Shown in pieces: positions 1-12,077 of a stretch of 64,000 nucleotides of DNA. Position 1 is the stretch's first letter. Each line of letters starts with the position of its first letter. The notes under the pieces were generated by a model. That model worked only from the letters and a program-made list of their open reading frames with translations, was not told the origin of the DNA and searched no databases. The stretch is from Cristatella mucedo (lineage: Eukaryota; Bryozoa; Phylactolaemata; Cristatellidae), in NCBI GenBank assembly GCA_009760855.2, contig WPIO01000103.1, positions 775,001-839,000 of the forward strand, given 5' to 3'. Made by a program: the position numbers and the translations under genes.

Positions 1-1188
1 TTTACATTTGCTGCAAAGAAAGCACGATCAAATGGTTCGTTGTATAATGCTCGATAAACAACAAAAATAACATGGTTAGGAGTGACATGCACAGAAACAG
101 CATGCCTGTTTGGTGAGGGGCAGCATGCACAGTGTCAGCACACATAAGCTCATAAAGGACGAATCACAGGGACCCACTGAATGCTGTGATAAATAGATGC
201 GGTTATAGTTCCTTTTAAAATGTGGGTAAGTCGGAAGATGTCGTGACGCAAATCGGGAATAATTTCCAGGCTTTTGGAGCCCACGAACTAAAGACACGGT
301 CTTCAAAGGATTAGAGATTTGTGCAGGAATTGGAAAACAGTTACAGTCCGAAAAGCGGGTGGCACGATGTTTAGCCTGTTAGGGATATGTAGGCTGGAGT
401 CAAATAATGAATGGAACTAAAAGTGAGTGACAATGCCTTGTAGTCGATTCGTTGCTTGAATGGTAACCAATGCAGGTCAGCGAGAAGTAGTGTGATGTTG
501 CAACTGCGAAGCTTACGACAGACAAGCCTAGCTGCAGAGTTTTGCACCAACTGTTTGGTGAATGATTTCACAGGCTGGAAGACAAGCAAGCAGTGAGTTA
601 CAGAACTCAATAGGGGATTTTACAAATGCGTGGAACAAATTAGATTGGGTATCCCCGTCTAAACAAGCGCGAATTTTAGCAATGTTATGTAGCTGAAAGT
701 AGGCAGACTTAATTGTGGAGCTGATGCGTTCGTCGAGCAAAAGGTTACTTTGGAACATGACGCTTAGATTTCGGGCAGATTCAACGGGAGATATTCTGGC
801 AGAGCTGATTTTGAGCGTTAGCCTTTCAAATTTCTGAATCACACTTTGCTTGCGTATAACTAGCCAGCAAACAGTGAGTTGCAGATTTCAAGACGGGGTG
901 TCACAAATGCATGAACCAATTTAGATTGTGGTATGTGGTCCTATCTAAAATAAAACCGAGTTTTAGCGACGTTATGTAGCTGAAAGTAGGCAGACTTGAT
1001 TGTGGATCTGTTGTGGTTGTCTAACAAAAGGCCGCTCTGGAGTATGATGCCAATTTTCATGCAGATCTAACAGAAGATATGCTGGCAGAGCCAATTGTGA
1101 GAATTATCCTTAACAATATCTGAATCACACTTGGTTTCCCATAACTTATAAATTAGTCTAATCATCATTTAATTTTTTTAATTTGCTG

Positions 1189-1437
1189 CTATCTATGTGC
1201 GGATGTCATCAATACGTGCAGCAATGAAGTTGAGAGAATTCGAAGTGCTCGATGCTGAGAGGGATCAAAGTAAACGTACAACTGAGTTTCATCCACATAG
1301 AAGTGAATGCCTAGTTTGTGCTTGGCAATCACATCGGCAAGAGGGAGAGTATAAACCGTGAAAAGAACCGGACCTAGCACGGAGCCCTGAGGTACTCCAT
1401 ATTTCACAGGTACATCAGATAATCTTTGTCCATTCAC
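1189..1437 (-). pseudogene. F1 LINE reverse-transcriptase palm fragment
   Basis: The 82-residue translation contains [14 protein letters not shown], a standard LINE RT motif, followed by the catalytic motif region read here as FYVDETQL. Family members normally have FYADDTQL, seen intact at 33366-33611. Both an A-to-V change and a D-to-E change at the second catalytic aspartate suggest an inactive copy. The frame ends shortly after. Confidence 0.75.
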
Positions 1438-1987
1438 ATCAATACTCTATACTCTCCCACTAAGATAGGACCTGAACCATTGCAGTTCAGTGCCAGCGAT
1501 GCCCAGGCGAGATGAGAGGCACTCAAGAAGGACTTGGTGATCGATAGTATCAAAAGCTGCCGTAAGATCGAGCAAAACGAGCAGAGATACTCTACCCATG
1601 TCTTCATTCCTTACTAGGTCGTTCTACACTTGAAGCAATGGTGACCCTGTGGAGTGATTAGCTGTAAAGCTAGACTGGAACTTAGTAGCAAGGTTTGAAG
1701 TTTCAGTAAATGAGTTCAGCTGATGTGCTACGACTGGTCCTAGTGTCTTTGATAGAAATGATAGAAGGGAGACTGGGCGGTAGTTGCTCAAGTTCTCTTG
1801 GTCTAGTGTCGCTTTCTTTTGAAGTGGCGCGACTACAGCTTTTTGAAAGGTGCTGGGACTTGGCCTGAGGCTAATGACATATTCATGATGTTATTTATGC
1901 ATGGCAGTAGCAGATCGATGTCACTTAGGAGGAGGACAGTGGGAATAGGATCCAGAGGACTTGTCTTCTTTGATTATGATATGAACT

Positions 1988-2428
1988 TTAGGACGAGATC
2001 ACTAGAACCTGCTTGAATGTAGAAATTGAGGTGCTGCAAGGAATCGAGGGACAGCATTCTAAGGAGCTTGCTGCCATCTCTAGGATGGATTCTCTGATCT
2101 TGTATATCATATTGACAAATAATCTAGAGAAGCGATCAGCTAGATCATCACAGGGATCATCAGGTAAGGAGCTAACCTGGGAGCGGTTGAGATGGTTGAT
2201 CGTCGGCATCAGCATTTTTGGATTGTCCATCTGTGATTCACGTACGTTTTTATAGAAGCTAGACTTGGCCTTTGCTAGGATCGATTGATACGAGCTACAA
2301 TAATCATCGTAAGACTGTCGATGGACAGGCAGTCCTGATCTTTGGTATGCTTTTTCAAGCTCTTGCTTAGTAGACCTGGCTAGTTTAATGTCGATAGTAA
2401 ACCATAGGCCGTCTGGGCGATGGTGCAC
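1988..2428 (-). pseudogene. F1 LINE endonuclease-RT linker fragment
   Basis: A 146-residue open frame with a linker of the kind found between endonuclease and RT in CR1/L2 LINEs. A basic stretch with YDDYCSSYQSILAKAKSSFY precedes a segment with DLADRFSRLFVNMIYKIRE. It has the expected order relative to the endonuclease piece upstream and the RT palm downstream on the same strand. It is not a host gene. Confidence 0.6.
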
Positions 2429-2579
2429 AGTACGCTTACAGGTGCAAACCCTTTGAACGTGTCAGATAGTGTCGCGCTGTAGCTATCTACGAACGATGAC
2501 AAATCGGAGGGGCACTGAGCACCAGAGACTATGCAGATGTTCTCGCACAGACAGCATCGATGTCAAGGGTCTTGAGGTT

Positions 2580-2846
2580 TCACGATTCAGAGGTGAGTTT
2601 AGAAGAGGAGTAGGAGATCACAAAATGTAGACAAAATAAGATCTGCATGAGGTAAGATAAGCAGGATTTGGTAATAATTGGTGATGAAAAAGTGCAGTTG
2701 TATAAGAAAACTTGGTCGAGTGTGAGACTTTTTATGTGAGTGGGGCCATGCACATGAGCCACAAGAGACAATGAGTCAGTCAATGCACGAAATTCAGTGC
2801 TGAAGGCGTCAGATAAGTTATCAAAGTGAACGTTTAAATCACCCAT
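2580..2846 (-). pseudogene. F1 LINE endonuclease fragment
   Basis: The translation starts MGDLNVHFDN and contains HVHGPTHIKSLTLDQVF. This matches the conserved GDLN and GPTH..HTLD motifs of apurinic-like endonucleases of CR1/L2-group LINEs, which nick target DNA before reverse transcription. Only the C-terminal part of the domain is open, and the reading frame does not continue into the RT part. It is dead as a protein. Confidence 0.7.
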
Positions 2847-2874
2847 AACGAGTAAGGCTGATTAATTGAAATGA

Positions 2875-3144
2875 TATTGGAGAAATCTTAGATAAAGGAG
2901 GATTTGGTACCTGGTGGGCGATAGACTACTGCCACCATCAATAGCTTGTTGTGCTTGGCGATCATATCAGCGATAGGGAGAGTATGAACCATGAAAAGAA
3001 CGAGATCCTGAGCTCAATTCCCTGAGCTACTCATATTTGAGAGGTTCCTCGGACGATTCGTGTCGATTCACATCAATACTCTGGAATCTCCTACTGAGAG
3101 AGAGAGAGAGAGAGAGAAAGGGGGGAGAGAGGGGGAGAGAGAGA

Positions 3145-3180
<36 letters not shown>

Positions 3181-3790
3181 GAGAGAGAGAGAGAGAGAGA
3201 GGGAGAGAAAGTGAGAGAGGGAGAGCCTGAACCGTTACAATGCAGAACCAGTGATTTACAGGAAAAATGAAAAAGCTCAAGAAAGACTCGGTAATTGACA
3301 ATAGCAAAAGGTGCCGCAAGATCAAGAAAAACAAGAACAAGCAGAGATACTCTACCTAAGTCTGCATTCAAAAGTAGGTAGTTTTTACACCCGACAAAAT
3401 GCTGGCTACGTGAAGTGGTTGGCTCTAAAACCAGAGTGGAACCTACTCGCAAGGTTTGAGTTATCAATATATGAGTTCGGCTGGTCTGTCACGATCGTTC
3501 CAGTGTATTTGATCAGAGCGGTAGCAGAGAAACTTTGCGGAAGTTGCTCAAGTTCTCTGGGTCTAGTGTTGCTTCCTTCATTAGTGGCCTGACTACGGCT
3601 TTTGGAAAGGTGCCGGAGTATGACCTGAAGCTAATAACATATTTATGTTGTTAATTATTCGTGGCAGCAGCAGTTTAATGCAGGAAAGAAGCAGGACAGT
3701 GGGAATGGGTCCAGAGGACTAAGCTGTCTTCTTTGATTAGAATATGAACTTTAGGACGAGATTTGTAGTGACCTCTTTGAATTTAAGCAT
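2875..3790 (-). mobile_element. second F1 LINE fragment, split by (GA)n
   Basis: Bases 2930-3090 and 3230-3780 repeat segments already seen at about 1320-1480 and 1480-2010 in the same order and strand, so this is a second RT-region copy. A (GA)n tract of about 130 bp interrupts it. No usable open frame remains. Confidence 0.65.
3096..3226. repeat. (GA)n microsatellite
   Basis: Nearly pure GA repeats with a few GGGGA interruptions, lying inside an F1 LINE fragment. Open frames here of Leu-Ser or Arg-Glu repeats are artefacts of the dinucleotide. Confidence 0.95.
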
Positions 3791-3799
3791 TCAGATGAT

Positions 3800-4500
3800 A
3801 AATGGATTTAAATGACAGGATTCCACGAGAGTGCTGCTTACTAGTCTACCGGTCTGTGGAATTAGGCGTTTACAGTTGGTGCAAGAGTCTGCAGCTACGC
3901 GTGTCTGTCGTAAGCGTGGCAGTTTCTACATCACACCACTTCTCTCCAACCTGCACTGGCTCGCAGTCAAGCAGCGCATCGACTTTAAGATTGTGTCATA
4001 ATTTTTAGGTCCTTCATTCTTTGTCTCCAGCCTGCCTCTCATATCTACTCGCCCCTAGGCTAAGCAGCGTACCACCTGCTTTTTTAGAATTGGATCTTTT
4101 ATCTATACCTCGTACGAATCTCAAGGCCTTTGGAGACCGTGCCTTTACTTCGTATGGTCCCACACCCTGGAACTAACTTCCGACTTGCATCACAACATCC
4201 CCTGACTTGACCACATTTAAAAAGAACTTAAAAACGCAACTATTTAGGACAGCATTTAGTGGGTCCGTGTGATTCGTCTTCTATGTGCTTATGCATGCTG
4301 ACACTCTGCATGCTACCTCTAATCCCACTTGCATGCTGACCATGTGCATGTCACCCCTAACCATGTTATTCATGTTGTTTATCAAGCATGACACCACTCA
4401 CCATTCGTTCGCATTTCCCTTTGCAGCAAATATAAAGTGCATAGAAAGAGATTGAGTTCTCCTAGGGTGCTTTGTCAAGTGTATTATTATTATTATGACT
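3800..4500 (+). mobile_element. F1 LINE 3' fragment
   Basis: Plus-strand 3' end of family F1. It carries a degraded C-terminal ORF region (about 3830-4260), a 3' UTR with the repeated CATGCTGAC words, and an end resembling TTGAGTTCTC followed by a TTATTATTATT tail near 4480-4495. It lies tail-out from the minus-strand F1 fragments to the left. Confidence 0.75.
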
Positions 4501-5355
4501 ATGTCGGAAGCCAAGAAATGCCCCAAAATGTCTCCACATATAAAAAAGCTTTATTGTTCTAGTGCTGTTGACCCAGCGTAAAAGCACACGCTGCGACCAG
4601 CAGTGCATCGCTACACGACTACTAGGCTTCGGTGGCACTTCGTCAGGCTCAACTTGATTACAGACTTCAGCACCTAGCTCCATAGCGAATGGCGGTCAAT
4701 TGGTTAGATGCAAAGGCTAGACTGCACAGAAGCCAATCAGCAGTCGTCGGCTGAGCGGCTACCTGCTATGCGAAAGTAGATACATGCTAATCGTAAAGTT
4801 GAACGAGCAATCAGTGCTAAGATCGAGCTGTGAGCAGCACACCTAGTGTATTATTGTTATTTTATTATTACCATTATGTTTCCACACGGCTCCTGCTGCA
4901 GAAGAAGGTTTAGTCGGCTCATGGTTGATGGGGGAAGCTGAAATTGAGCAGTTTTCTAGCGGCTGTGCCTGCTGCTGGGCTAGAGCCGAGTCGTGCTCAC
5001 GTGGTCGTGCACTTGAGTGCATTCTTCGTTATCTGACGTAACGTACACGCCTGATATTTCATAATAAAATGATCGGCATTGCAGATCTAGGATATGTGAA
5101 TGTACGCAGATAGGAGACAAGCAGAACGCCAGGAAGATCTCAGCGCACCAGGACCGCCTAGCTTTAAGATTTTAGCAGGCGATCCGTAGAAAGCTTACCA
5201 GACGAGTCGAAGGCTTTCGAAAGTCTCGAGGCCTCGGACCAGAATGAAGGCAAGTTGAAGGCCTTGAAACTCACGGAAGCCAGACAAACGGCTCCGCCGC
5301 AAACATTACTTTTCCGCGGCTTTTTAAAAAGATCGTGACGGTTTCGCCTCTTGGT
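4500..5355. other. unannotated intergenic stretch
   Basis: No gene or named repeat recognised. ATT-rich microsatellite scraps occur near 4485-4500 and 4850-4875. Open frames are short and lack motifs. Confidence 0.5.
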
Positions 5356-5361
5356 GAGACG

Positions 5362-5540
5362 GGATGGCACACTAGGTAAGGAGGTTGCTTTTCACGACCG
5401 AAGTCCCGAGACCGTGGGTTCTAATCCTGCGATGGGTGATCCTTTATTGCCATTGCAAGCAGTGTTGATAGCCGTAAAGGCTCTTGTGTCACTAAACAAA
5501 AGAGGCTGTGAAATCAGCTTGTGTTTATTTATTCTTCTGC
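5362..5540 (+). mobile_element. SINE family S1 (tRNA-derived)
   Basis: The head carries GGCACACTAGGTAAGGAGG (A-box-like) and GTGGGTTCTAATCCTG (a degenerate B box related to GGTTCGAATCC). The body includes a short imperfect hairpin (CATTGCAAGCAGTG), and the 3' end is AAAAGAGGCTG followed by TTTATTTATT. Copies with the same architecture occur at 8755-8925 (minus) and 15936-16108 (plus). The tRNA fold is not intact enough to call a functional tRNA. Confidence 0.75.
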
Positions 5541-5699
5541 CGGCCGCAGATGCGCATCGACGCAGTTGAACGGCAGCGAGGTCGTACAGTATACGTTTTT
5601 TAGCACTGACGCGTTGCACGTGCAAGACAACACTTTTTATCCGTACAGATCGCATGACAAGCCGTTCACGAGCGCAAGAAGCGGGTCTCTCATGACGTC

Positions 5700-6120
5700 A
5701 TGAGGGTATCTCATGACGACGGCTGGGCCCAGCCATCGTCATGAGACATCGGTTCTTGCGGCACCAAAGAACGGAGCGGCTGAGGGCGGCAGCACATAGC
5801 GCATAGCGCAGACGTACGACGGGTGTCAAATGCCCGGCTGCTCCACCGCTTCGCACCAGATAACTTCGACCGAGAAGAGATGGGCTTGCTTGGCCTTTTC
5901 ACCCCTAACTGCGTCATCATCCCCGGTAGCGCTGCGAAGTTTCCGCGAGGCTCCCGGGAGTACAAATGGCAATCGTTTGGACGGGGGGCCTCGGCATTTA
6001 GCAGACGCCGTGCATTGCGTTGAGCATGGCTGAACCCGGTTTTCCCTCTCGCCGAGATTGTATGCTCCGACAGATATCTATTCGCGGTGACGATTAGTCC
6101 CACATCTCTGGCGTATCTGT
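5700..6120. other. unannotated stretch
   Basis: A short inverted repeat around 5692-5745 reads CTCATGACG against its complement. The remainder has overlapping unconvincing frames on both strands and no motif. Confidence 0.4.
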
Positions 6121-6138
6121 GAAAACTTCCAGTCTCTA

Positions 6139-6164
6139 TGTCTGTCTGTCTGTTTGTCTGTCTG

Positions 6165-6236
<72 letters not shown>

Positions 6237-6328
6237 TCCCTCTCTCTCTCTCTTCCTTTCTCTCTCTCTCACTTTCTCTCTCTTTCTTTCTCTCTCTCTC
6301 TCTCTCTCTTCCCTCTCTCTCTCTCTCT

Positions 6329-6365
<37 letters not shown>

Positions 6366-6386
6366 CCTCTCTCTCTCTCTCTCTCG
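6139..6386. repeat. (TCTG)n/(TC)n microsatellite
   Basis: Starts as TCTG tetranucleotides, then becomes about 215 bp of TC repeats with CCC and TTT interruptions. All open frames across it are repeat artefacts. Confidence 0.95.
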
Positions 6387-6389
6387 TTC

Positions 6390-8750
6390 GTAACTGCAAT
6401 CGGCCAACAGGGGTAGGTAGCTTGAGGAGTAGTCCTGAAAAGTTTGAAAGTGGAATCAGAGGGCTCGCTGAAAATACGAGAGCGTGCTATATACAGCGGG
6501 GGCGAGCTGCGGCCATGTGCGTTTAAATAAATTCTTCATCGGCCACCGTCAAAAATGACAGAATCAGGTACTGCGTGAAGAATGACAGAAAAGGAGCGGT
6601 AAGCGGGCAAAGAGAGGCGTACTTAGCTACGAAATATGTAGCATCTGCCATTAGCACTGAGCCAATAACAGAAAGACCATCATGGCAGCCGACAGCGGTG
6701 AACGAAAACCGGAAAAGGTAACCTGATTCCAATTAACAACTTCGATCACTAAATCCTAAGCCTAAAGAGCCATTTAAAAAGTGTTTTTAAAAGCAACTGT
6801 AAGCATGTTTTTCCATGTAAATGCGCGTGCACAATGACAATACGGTCGTTTTTGCCTTGTGCGTTGCGGCCATAGAAGGATCAATTTAATCGTTTGTACG
6901 CTTTCTTCAGCGTATTCTTTAATAGTTAATATTATTGATAATATTAATTTGGTCATTTTTATAGCAACCTAATTGAACTTAATCTCTATCCGGTAACTTT
7001 CCAGCTGGCTGCAAGAAAATCCGTAACCAAGGAATTAGCTTTGAAACGGTGGCGAGCTAAATCGGCCAGATTATATGGCTTACACTCAATAATAGAGTTT
7101 CATGAATTGTAACGGCTAAGAACGATTGTATAACTCTATGCGCGAGGCCGCATAAAAGCCGACGCCTGCAATGGGCAGTCAGTTGCGTTTCAGGAGTTGG
7201 CCAAGACATTCGAGCTGAGTTGAGCTCTAGGCCACAGAGCAGCTGGTGTACTTCAAGGCCGCCGTAGAACATCTGTAACCCTCCGCTTCTTTCAAATAGA
7301 CCCATATCTACGTTGTGAATAGGGACTTGCTATGTGAAGGTCGTCAGGGCGCTCGTCGCTGCCGCCGCGCTGTTGCCGCCACTGTCAGCGTACCTGCACG
7401 TGCATTGGTGCTGCACCTACAAGTGACGACCCTTGTAAGTTTAAGGCTCGGGCTTCACCGAATTTTTCGTGCATCATCCGAGACTGACACCGCTACGAAC
7501 ACAGTGTTTACGGCCTAGTTCTTCCCCGACGTGGACTCTGAACGCCAAGTGTTGTAACAGCGTCACGTACGGCATCAAGTATGAAAAATGCAACCGGTAC
7601 CGTGCGTAAGCCAGCATATTGAAGAAAACATGAAGACACTCATGGCAACTATTTTGACCTGCAGGTTAGGTAAATCAGGCTGAATCATGCACGAGTACTC
7701 ACTCAAAGCGTACCGGAACAAAAAAGATTAGCTCACTTTGGCGAAGGGAAAGATGGCCGCCACAGATTCGTCTGAGATAAAGCACGGTCATTGCGATTCA
7801 AGGCCATTGCAGGTGTTGACCGTACCCGGAATCGAGTACCAGACTTTTGGAGCACACAAGCTAAAGGCTCGATCACCAAAAGGTATTCAATTGGTGCGAG
7901 AAAAGGCAAGATCATCATATGCTGGCTAGCGAGTGGGTGTGAAAGCACCCTCCTAAAGCTAGGAAATTATAATGACCCCGGGTCTCAGCCCAGGGGTTAT
8001 GACCTCTCTCTTCTCAGCCCATATCGTGAGTTGGCGTCCTGAGGAGGGCGATCCTTAGTAGCCCGCTGTGCAAATGGCGGCGTTAGCAGTTAAAGCTCTT
8101 CTTCCGTCGCTATATAAATGACGCTGTTAAACGTTGTTAGGGAGCCAGGTTGAGGAGCGAGGAAAGTGAACCGTAAGAAGCCAGACAGCGGATCTCGTTA
8201 TCGATTTGATGCATTGATAGGGAGCTGTTGATGCTTGAGCAGAGGTGGTGCGGTGCGACACAACGCCTTTGACGACGGAATCGAAGAACGCCCGATTTAG
8301 TTGAGGTTGATGAGACAGTACAGCTTCGTCAGAGAAAGCGATCGGTTCGGACACTGCGTGAGCACCGAGCGTGCGCGTATCTGCTCCTGCACTGCTTGTC
8401 ACGGATTGTCTAGGTTCATCTTGCTCCGACAGAGCGCTGCTCTCGCCGAATGACGATGAGAGCTTTTCGCTTCGAGCGCTGCGCAGCGACATCTGAAATG
8501 AAGCCCTTCACACCAAACGCAGCGCTCGTAGCGATCGCTAATTGTAGCAGGCGGAGACCAAACGACTGGGTGGAACTCGCGGTGCCTCGAAGCACGTCTA
8601 GCAGATCTTAGAACAGAACCTATGCGCCCCCATAGTACGCCAAAGTTAGCAGAAGTGCAGTAATTTAAGATCCTTCTAAAAGCTAAAAAGCGAGTCTGCT
8701 TAAAAGCTTCGCATCCAGCTCAGCATTCCACTCAGCCGGAAATAAAGAAA
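6390..8750. other. unannotated intergenic stretch
   Basis: No gene recognised. The longest frames (such as the 121-residue one at 8127-8492, minus) lack known motifs and have no paralogue in the window. A short imperfect inverted repeat sits near 7970-8002 (GACCCCGGGTCTCAGCCCAG). Confidence 0.4.
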
Positions 8751-8754
8751 TACT

Positions 8755-8925
8755 AGCTGATTAAACAGCCTCTTTTTGTATAGCGACAGAAGAAGAGCCT
8801 TTACGGCTATCACCACCGCTTGCAGTGGCGATAAGGGATCGCCCAACACAGGAGGAATCGAACCCGCGACCTCGGGACCAAGGTCGTGAAAGCAACCGCC
8901 TTACCCAGTGTGCCATCGCGGCTCA
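8755..8925 (-). mobile_element. SINE family S1 (tRNA-derived)
   Basis: Reverse-strand copy of the element at 15936-16108. It keeps a B box that reads GGTTCGATTCC on the minus strand, the GGTGGTGATAGCC body motif and the AAAAAGAGGCTG 3' region. Confidence 0.8.
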
Positions 8926-9164
8926 CCGTCGGAAGAAGAGAGATGCGTCTATGCAGGACAATGGACAACGGTGGTCAACTCGCTGCCCATCGCTTCAGAT
9001 GGCATTTTAAACTATCTAAACTATTGGTTATGGCTCGTCCGATTCACAGCGAATGTAAGTCGGAAGCTGCTGAAAACTTCCGCAAAGCCGTTATCATTTT
9101 TTTTACCGACGCCGCATGCCAACGGCGCTCCGTTCGGCAGCCGCTCTCACCGCTCACACGGTAG

Positions 9165-9402
9165 ACTCTTTGATGTGCTTATGCGTGCTGACACTGTGCA
9201 TGCTGCCACTAACCACATTTGCATGCTGACCCTGCGCATGTCACCCCTAACCATGTTATTCATTTTGTTTGTTTATCAAGCATGATTTTACTCACCGTTC
9301 AATTCCATTTCCCTTTGCAGCAAATGTAAAGCGCCTAGTGAAAGATTGAGTTATCTGAGGGCACTTTATCAAGTTCATTATTATTAATATTATTATTATT
9401 AT
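9165..9402 (+). mobile_element. F1 LINE 3' end
   Basis: Contains only the 3' UTR of F1: GTGCATGCTGCCACTAACC, then GCAGCAAATGTAAAGCGCC, then a GGGCACTTTATCAAG end and an ATT-rich tail. Confidence 0.85.
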
Positions 9403-9409
9403 AGACAGA

Positions 9410-9898
9410 CAGCGACGTCGGAGGCTCGCTTGCGCGCGTGCGCTCTTCCGCCGCCGCCGCCTCGCGTGCTCTAGTGCGCGGCGGACGATGCAATACTCGC
9501 TGCAAGGTCAAGGTGCTTTAATGTAGAAAGTCAGTGTATAAACGCGAGTTCGGCACGCCTTCTTTCTGAAGGCGGGGCTCAATTGCGGCGAGTGCATTCG
9601 CTGCTGCGTGAGCGAATCAACTCGATCGGAGAATTCTCAGGAAGCTTTTTTCCACCTCCGCCGCCGAGCTGGGGGAAAGGTGCAATGAAAGACATTGAGG
9701 AGATAGGCGGTGCGGGCTCCTGTGAGATGCCCGCCTGTACGGGGGAGAGCTGGGGGGGGGCGGTTGGCGCCCGTCGCCCGCACCGCCGCCTTACAGATCT
9801 GCTTGGGCGTACGGCCCGAATGCGTCGCCTTAACTAAGCGGAAGTGGTCTGCAGAGCGATGGCGGCAGCATCGAAGCCGCGCAGCCGCCGCGAGCGGT
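9410..9898. other. 3' flank of LPMO gene A, GC-rich
   Basis: Lies downstream of the gene A stop codon on the minus strand and rises sharply in GC and CpG relative to the sequence to the left. It probably holds the 3' UTR. I could not find a clear polyadenylation signal. Confidence 0.4.
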
Positions 9899-10400
9899 TC
9901 ACGCCGCGCAGCGGCAATGGGTGGCAGGGCAAGACTTCGGCGTCGCGTTGCAAACAACGTCGCACCATTTGGCCACGTCGGCTCCGTAAGGCGCCACGGC
10001 CTGGCACACGAGCTTCGGCGCGGCGGCGGCGCTTGCGTCCACGGACGCCGTCTTCGCACCGGCGGCTGGCGTTGTCTTTAGAGAGCCGGCGCCTGCTGTC
10101 GTCTTAACGCCGGCGGCTGAACCGGCGGTGACAGAGATGGTCGCCGGGGGAGGCGTCGCCGGTCTCGGAAACTCCGCGGTGACCCTATCCTTGTCACCTT
10201 GACCGACGACAGCGCCCGAGACTATCCTGACGTCTGCACAGCCGTAGAATTCCTCCTGGTTGCCGTAGCCGAGACCGCAGCCCTCGGCGTCGCAGCCCCA
10301 GCGGTTTCCTGCGACCGGAAGCCGAGCGCGTCAGCGAGGCGGATTAATCCCCGCGCCCGGAGGGCCAATCTTCGCCGTAAGCGCGCGCTACACCGGACGC

Positions 10401-10477
<77 letters not shown>

Positions 10478-11997
10478 GAGCTGCTGCTTCGATTGACTGC
10501 GCTCGCCCTGTCGCTCGCTCGTCGTGCCGTCGAAACTCCGCTCATGCCCGCGCGCGCGAGACGCCTTGTGTCGCGGACTGGCGTCGCTGCTGCAGACTGC
10601 GGAATCGGGAAATGCCACCCATTCCGGCTCGCAGTCGCGCGCCGACTGCAGAGCCTTGCCGCTCGCTTCGCGTACCCGTCCTCCAGCGCCATTGCAGGAT
10701 GCACGCTTCGCACGTGACGTCGGCGGGCAGCTTCAAAACGATGGCCGGATCCTTCTCGTCGAATCTGCGAGCGAATTCAACGCGTCTTTCGCTGCCAGCC
10801 GCATGGCACTTCACCAGTTTGCAAGCAACGCTTCGGCTTAAACAGCTCGCGACCGCCCAGGAACTGATTAGATTGGGCAGCGGCGATGACGCGGGTCGAA
10901 CCCGTCTTACCTGCTCCGGCCGTCCGGCGACTGGAGCATCGGGAACGAGGCGCTCGCAGGAACGCACTGAGCCGCCGTGGCCGACTTGAGGCCCAGCTGC
11001 GGCACGTCGTTCTTGCAGAGGCGAAACTCGTGGTAGCCCTGAAGCGACGTTGCGTAGGCGCTCGATGTAGGCGCGCGCGCGCCGTCGCTCGCTCGCTCGC
11101 TCGCTTCCCCGCGCTTCGTCTTCGAGCGCAGGCGGCGCTGCGCTGCCCATTCTCGGCCGGCGAGCGACGGCCTCGTAAAATACCCTGTGCGGCGCCGTGA
11201 TTCGGATCTTCACAGGAACGGCCTGGCCCTGCGTGTAGTTGGCGACTATGACTCCCGCGGCGTACACGTTGTCCGGGCCGGGCTCGTGAGTGCGCGGCCC
11301 GCCGTACCGGTCGCCGCACAGGCCGCACTTGCCGCCGAAGAGGTTGTGGTGGTCCTGCGAGCGCCGCGAGATTTGCGCTCTCACGTCTCCGCGCGCTGAG
11401 GCCTTTGCGACATCGCTGCGGCGCGCGACGCTCGCCTGAGCTTCGGCGCCGAGCGAAGCTAGCAAAGCTGCACTGGGCGACCGCGCTGCGGCGCAGCGCC
11501 CGGCGCAACTTACGTCGAATCCGCCGCAGTTCAGCTCGTTGTCGTTGTAGTTGGCCGGCGTGCGGTAGCCAAGGCGCCAGGCGCTGGACCTGCCGGGCGG
11601 CTGCTCGAGCCAGGCGTGACCCTGCGAGCGGGACGAGAAGCGCGTGCGCATGCTTGCGCGCGCGCTCGAGACGCCGTGCGAGCCCAGCGGGAGCAGCAAT
11701 CGCTGCAAGCAAGCGCGGCGTCAGCTCGCGCGTCCGTAGCTCTCACGACGCATGCGTAGCTCTCCGGGCCGGAGACGGCATTCAAGAATAAGGATTTACC
11801 TCGTGCGGCAGCTTATCTCTCTCGTTCACTCGTCCCCTGTCTCACACATGCACACACGTGCAGGCATGGACTCTCACTCTCTCCCTCGCTCAATCTCTCC
11901 TTCTCCCTCATAAATTCTCTCGCGCGCTCTCTTTCTCCGTGTCTCCTCTCAAATGCCACTCTCAGTCTACCTCTTTCGTTTGCTTTCTCTCTCCTCC

Positions 11998-12077
<80 letters not shown>

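Larger units (their letters stand above)
1..2870 (-). mobile_element. F1 LINE (CR1/L2-like), degraded
   Basis: Minus-strand non-LTR retrotransposon running from its 3' UTR (window start) back to the endonuclease domain near 2850. Recognisable parts in order of the element are an endonuclease C-terminal piece (2846-2580), a linker and early-RT piece (2428-1988), RT palm (1437-1189) and a thumb/C-terminal region (842-370). Frames are broken between the pieces. About 590-840 and 870-1180 are two copies of the same C-terminal segment, so a local duplication is present. The 3' end matches the other F1 copies in this window. Confidence 0.8.

Noticed and set aside
6078-6526. Ser-Leu and Arg-Glu repeat 'proteins' at 3.1, 6.1-6.5, 11.8-12.3, 23.2 and 36.7 kb
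   Set aside because: Translations of (TC)n/(GA)n microsatellites; no codon bias or flanking gene structure.
10408-10989. Long frames with poly-Leu, poly-Cys, poly-Gln or poly-Ala around 10.4 kb
   Set aside because: All come from the (CTG)22 tract read in different frames; the tract lies in an LPMO intron.
10542-11712. 388- and 311-residue unspliced frames over LPMO gene A
   Set aside because: They run through introns; the conserved AA15 motifs switch frame exactly at GT/AG junctions, so the spliced model is preferred.
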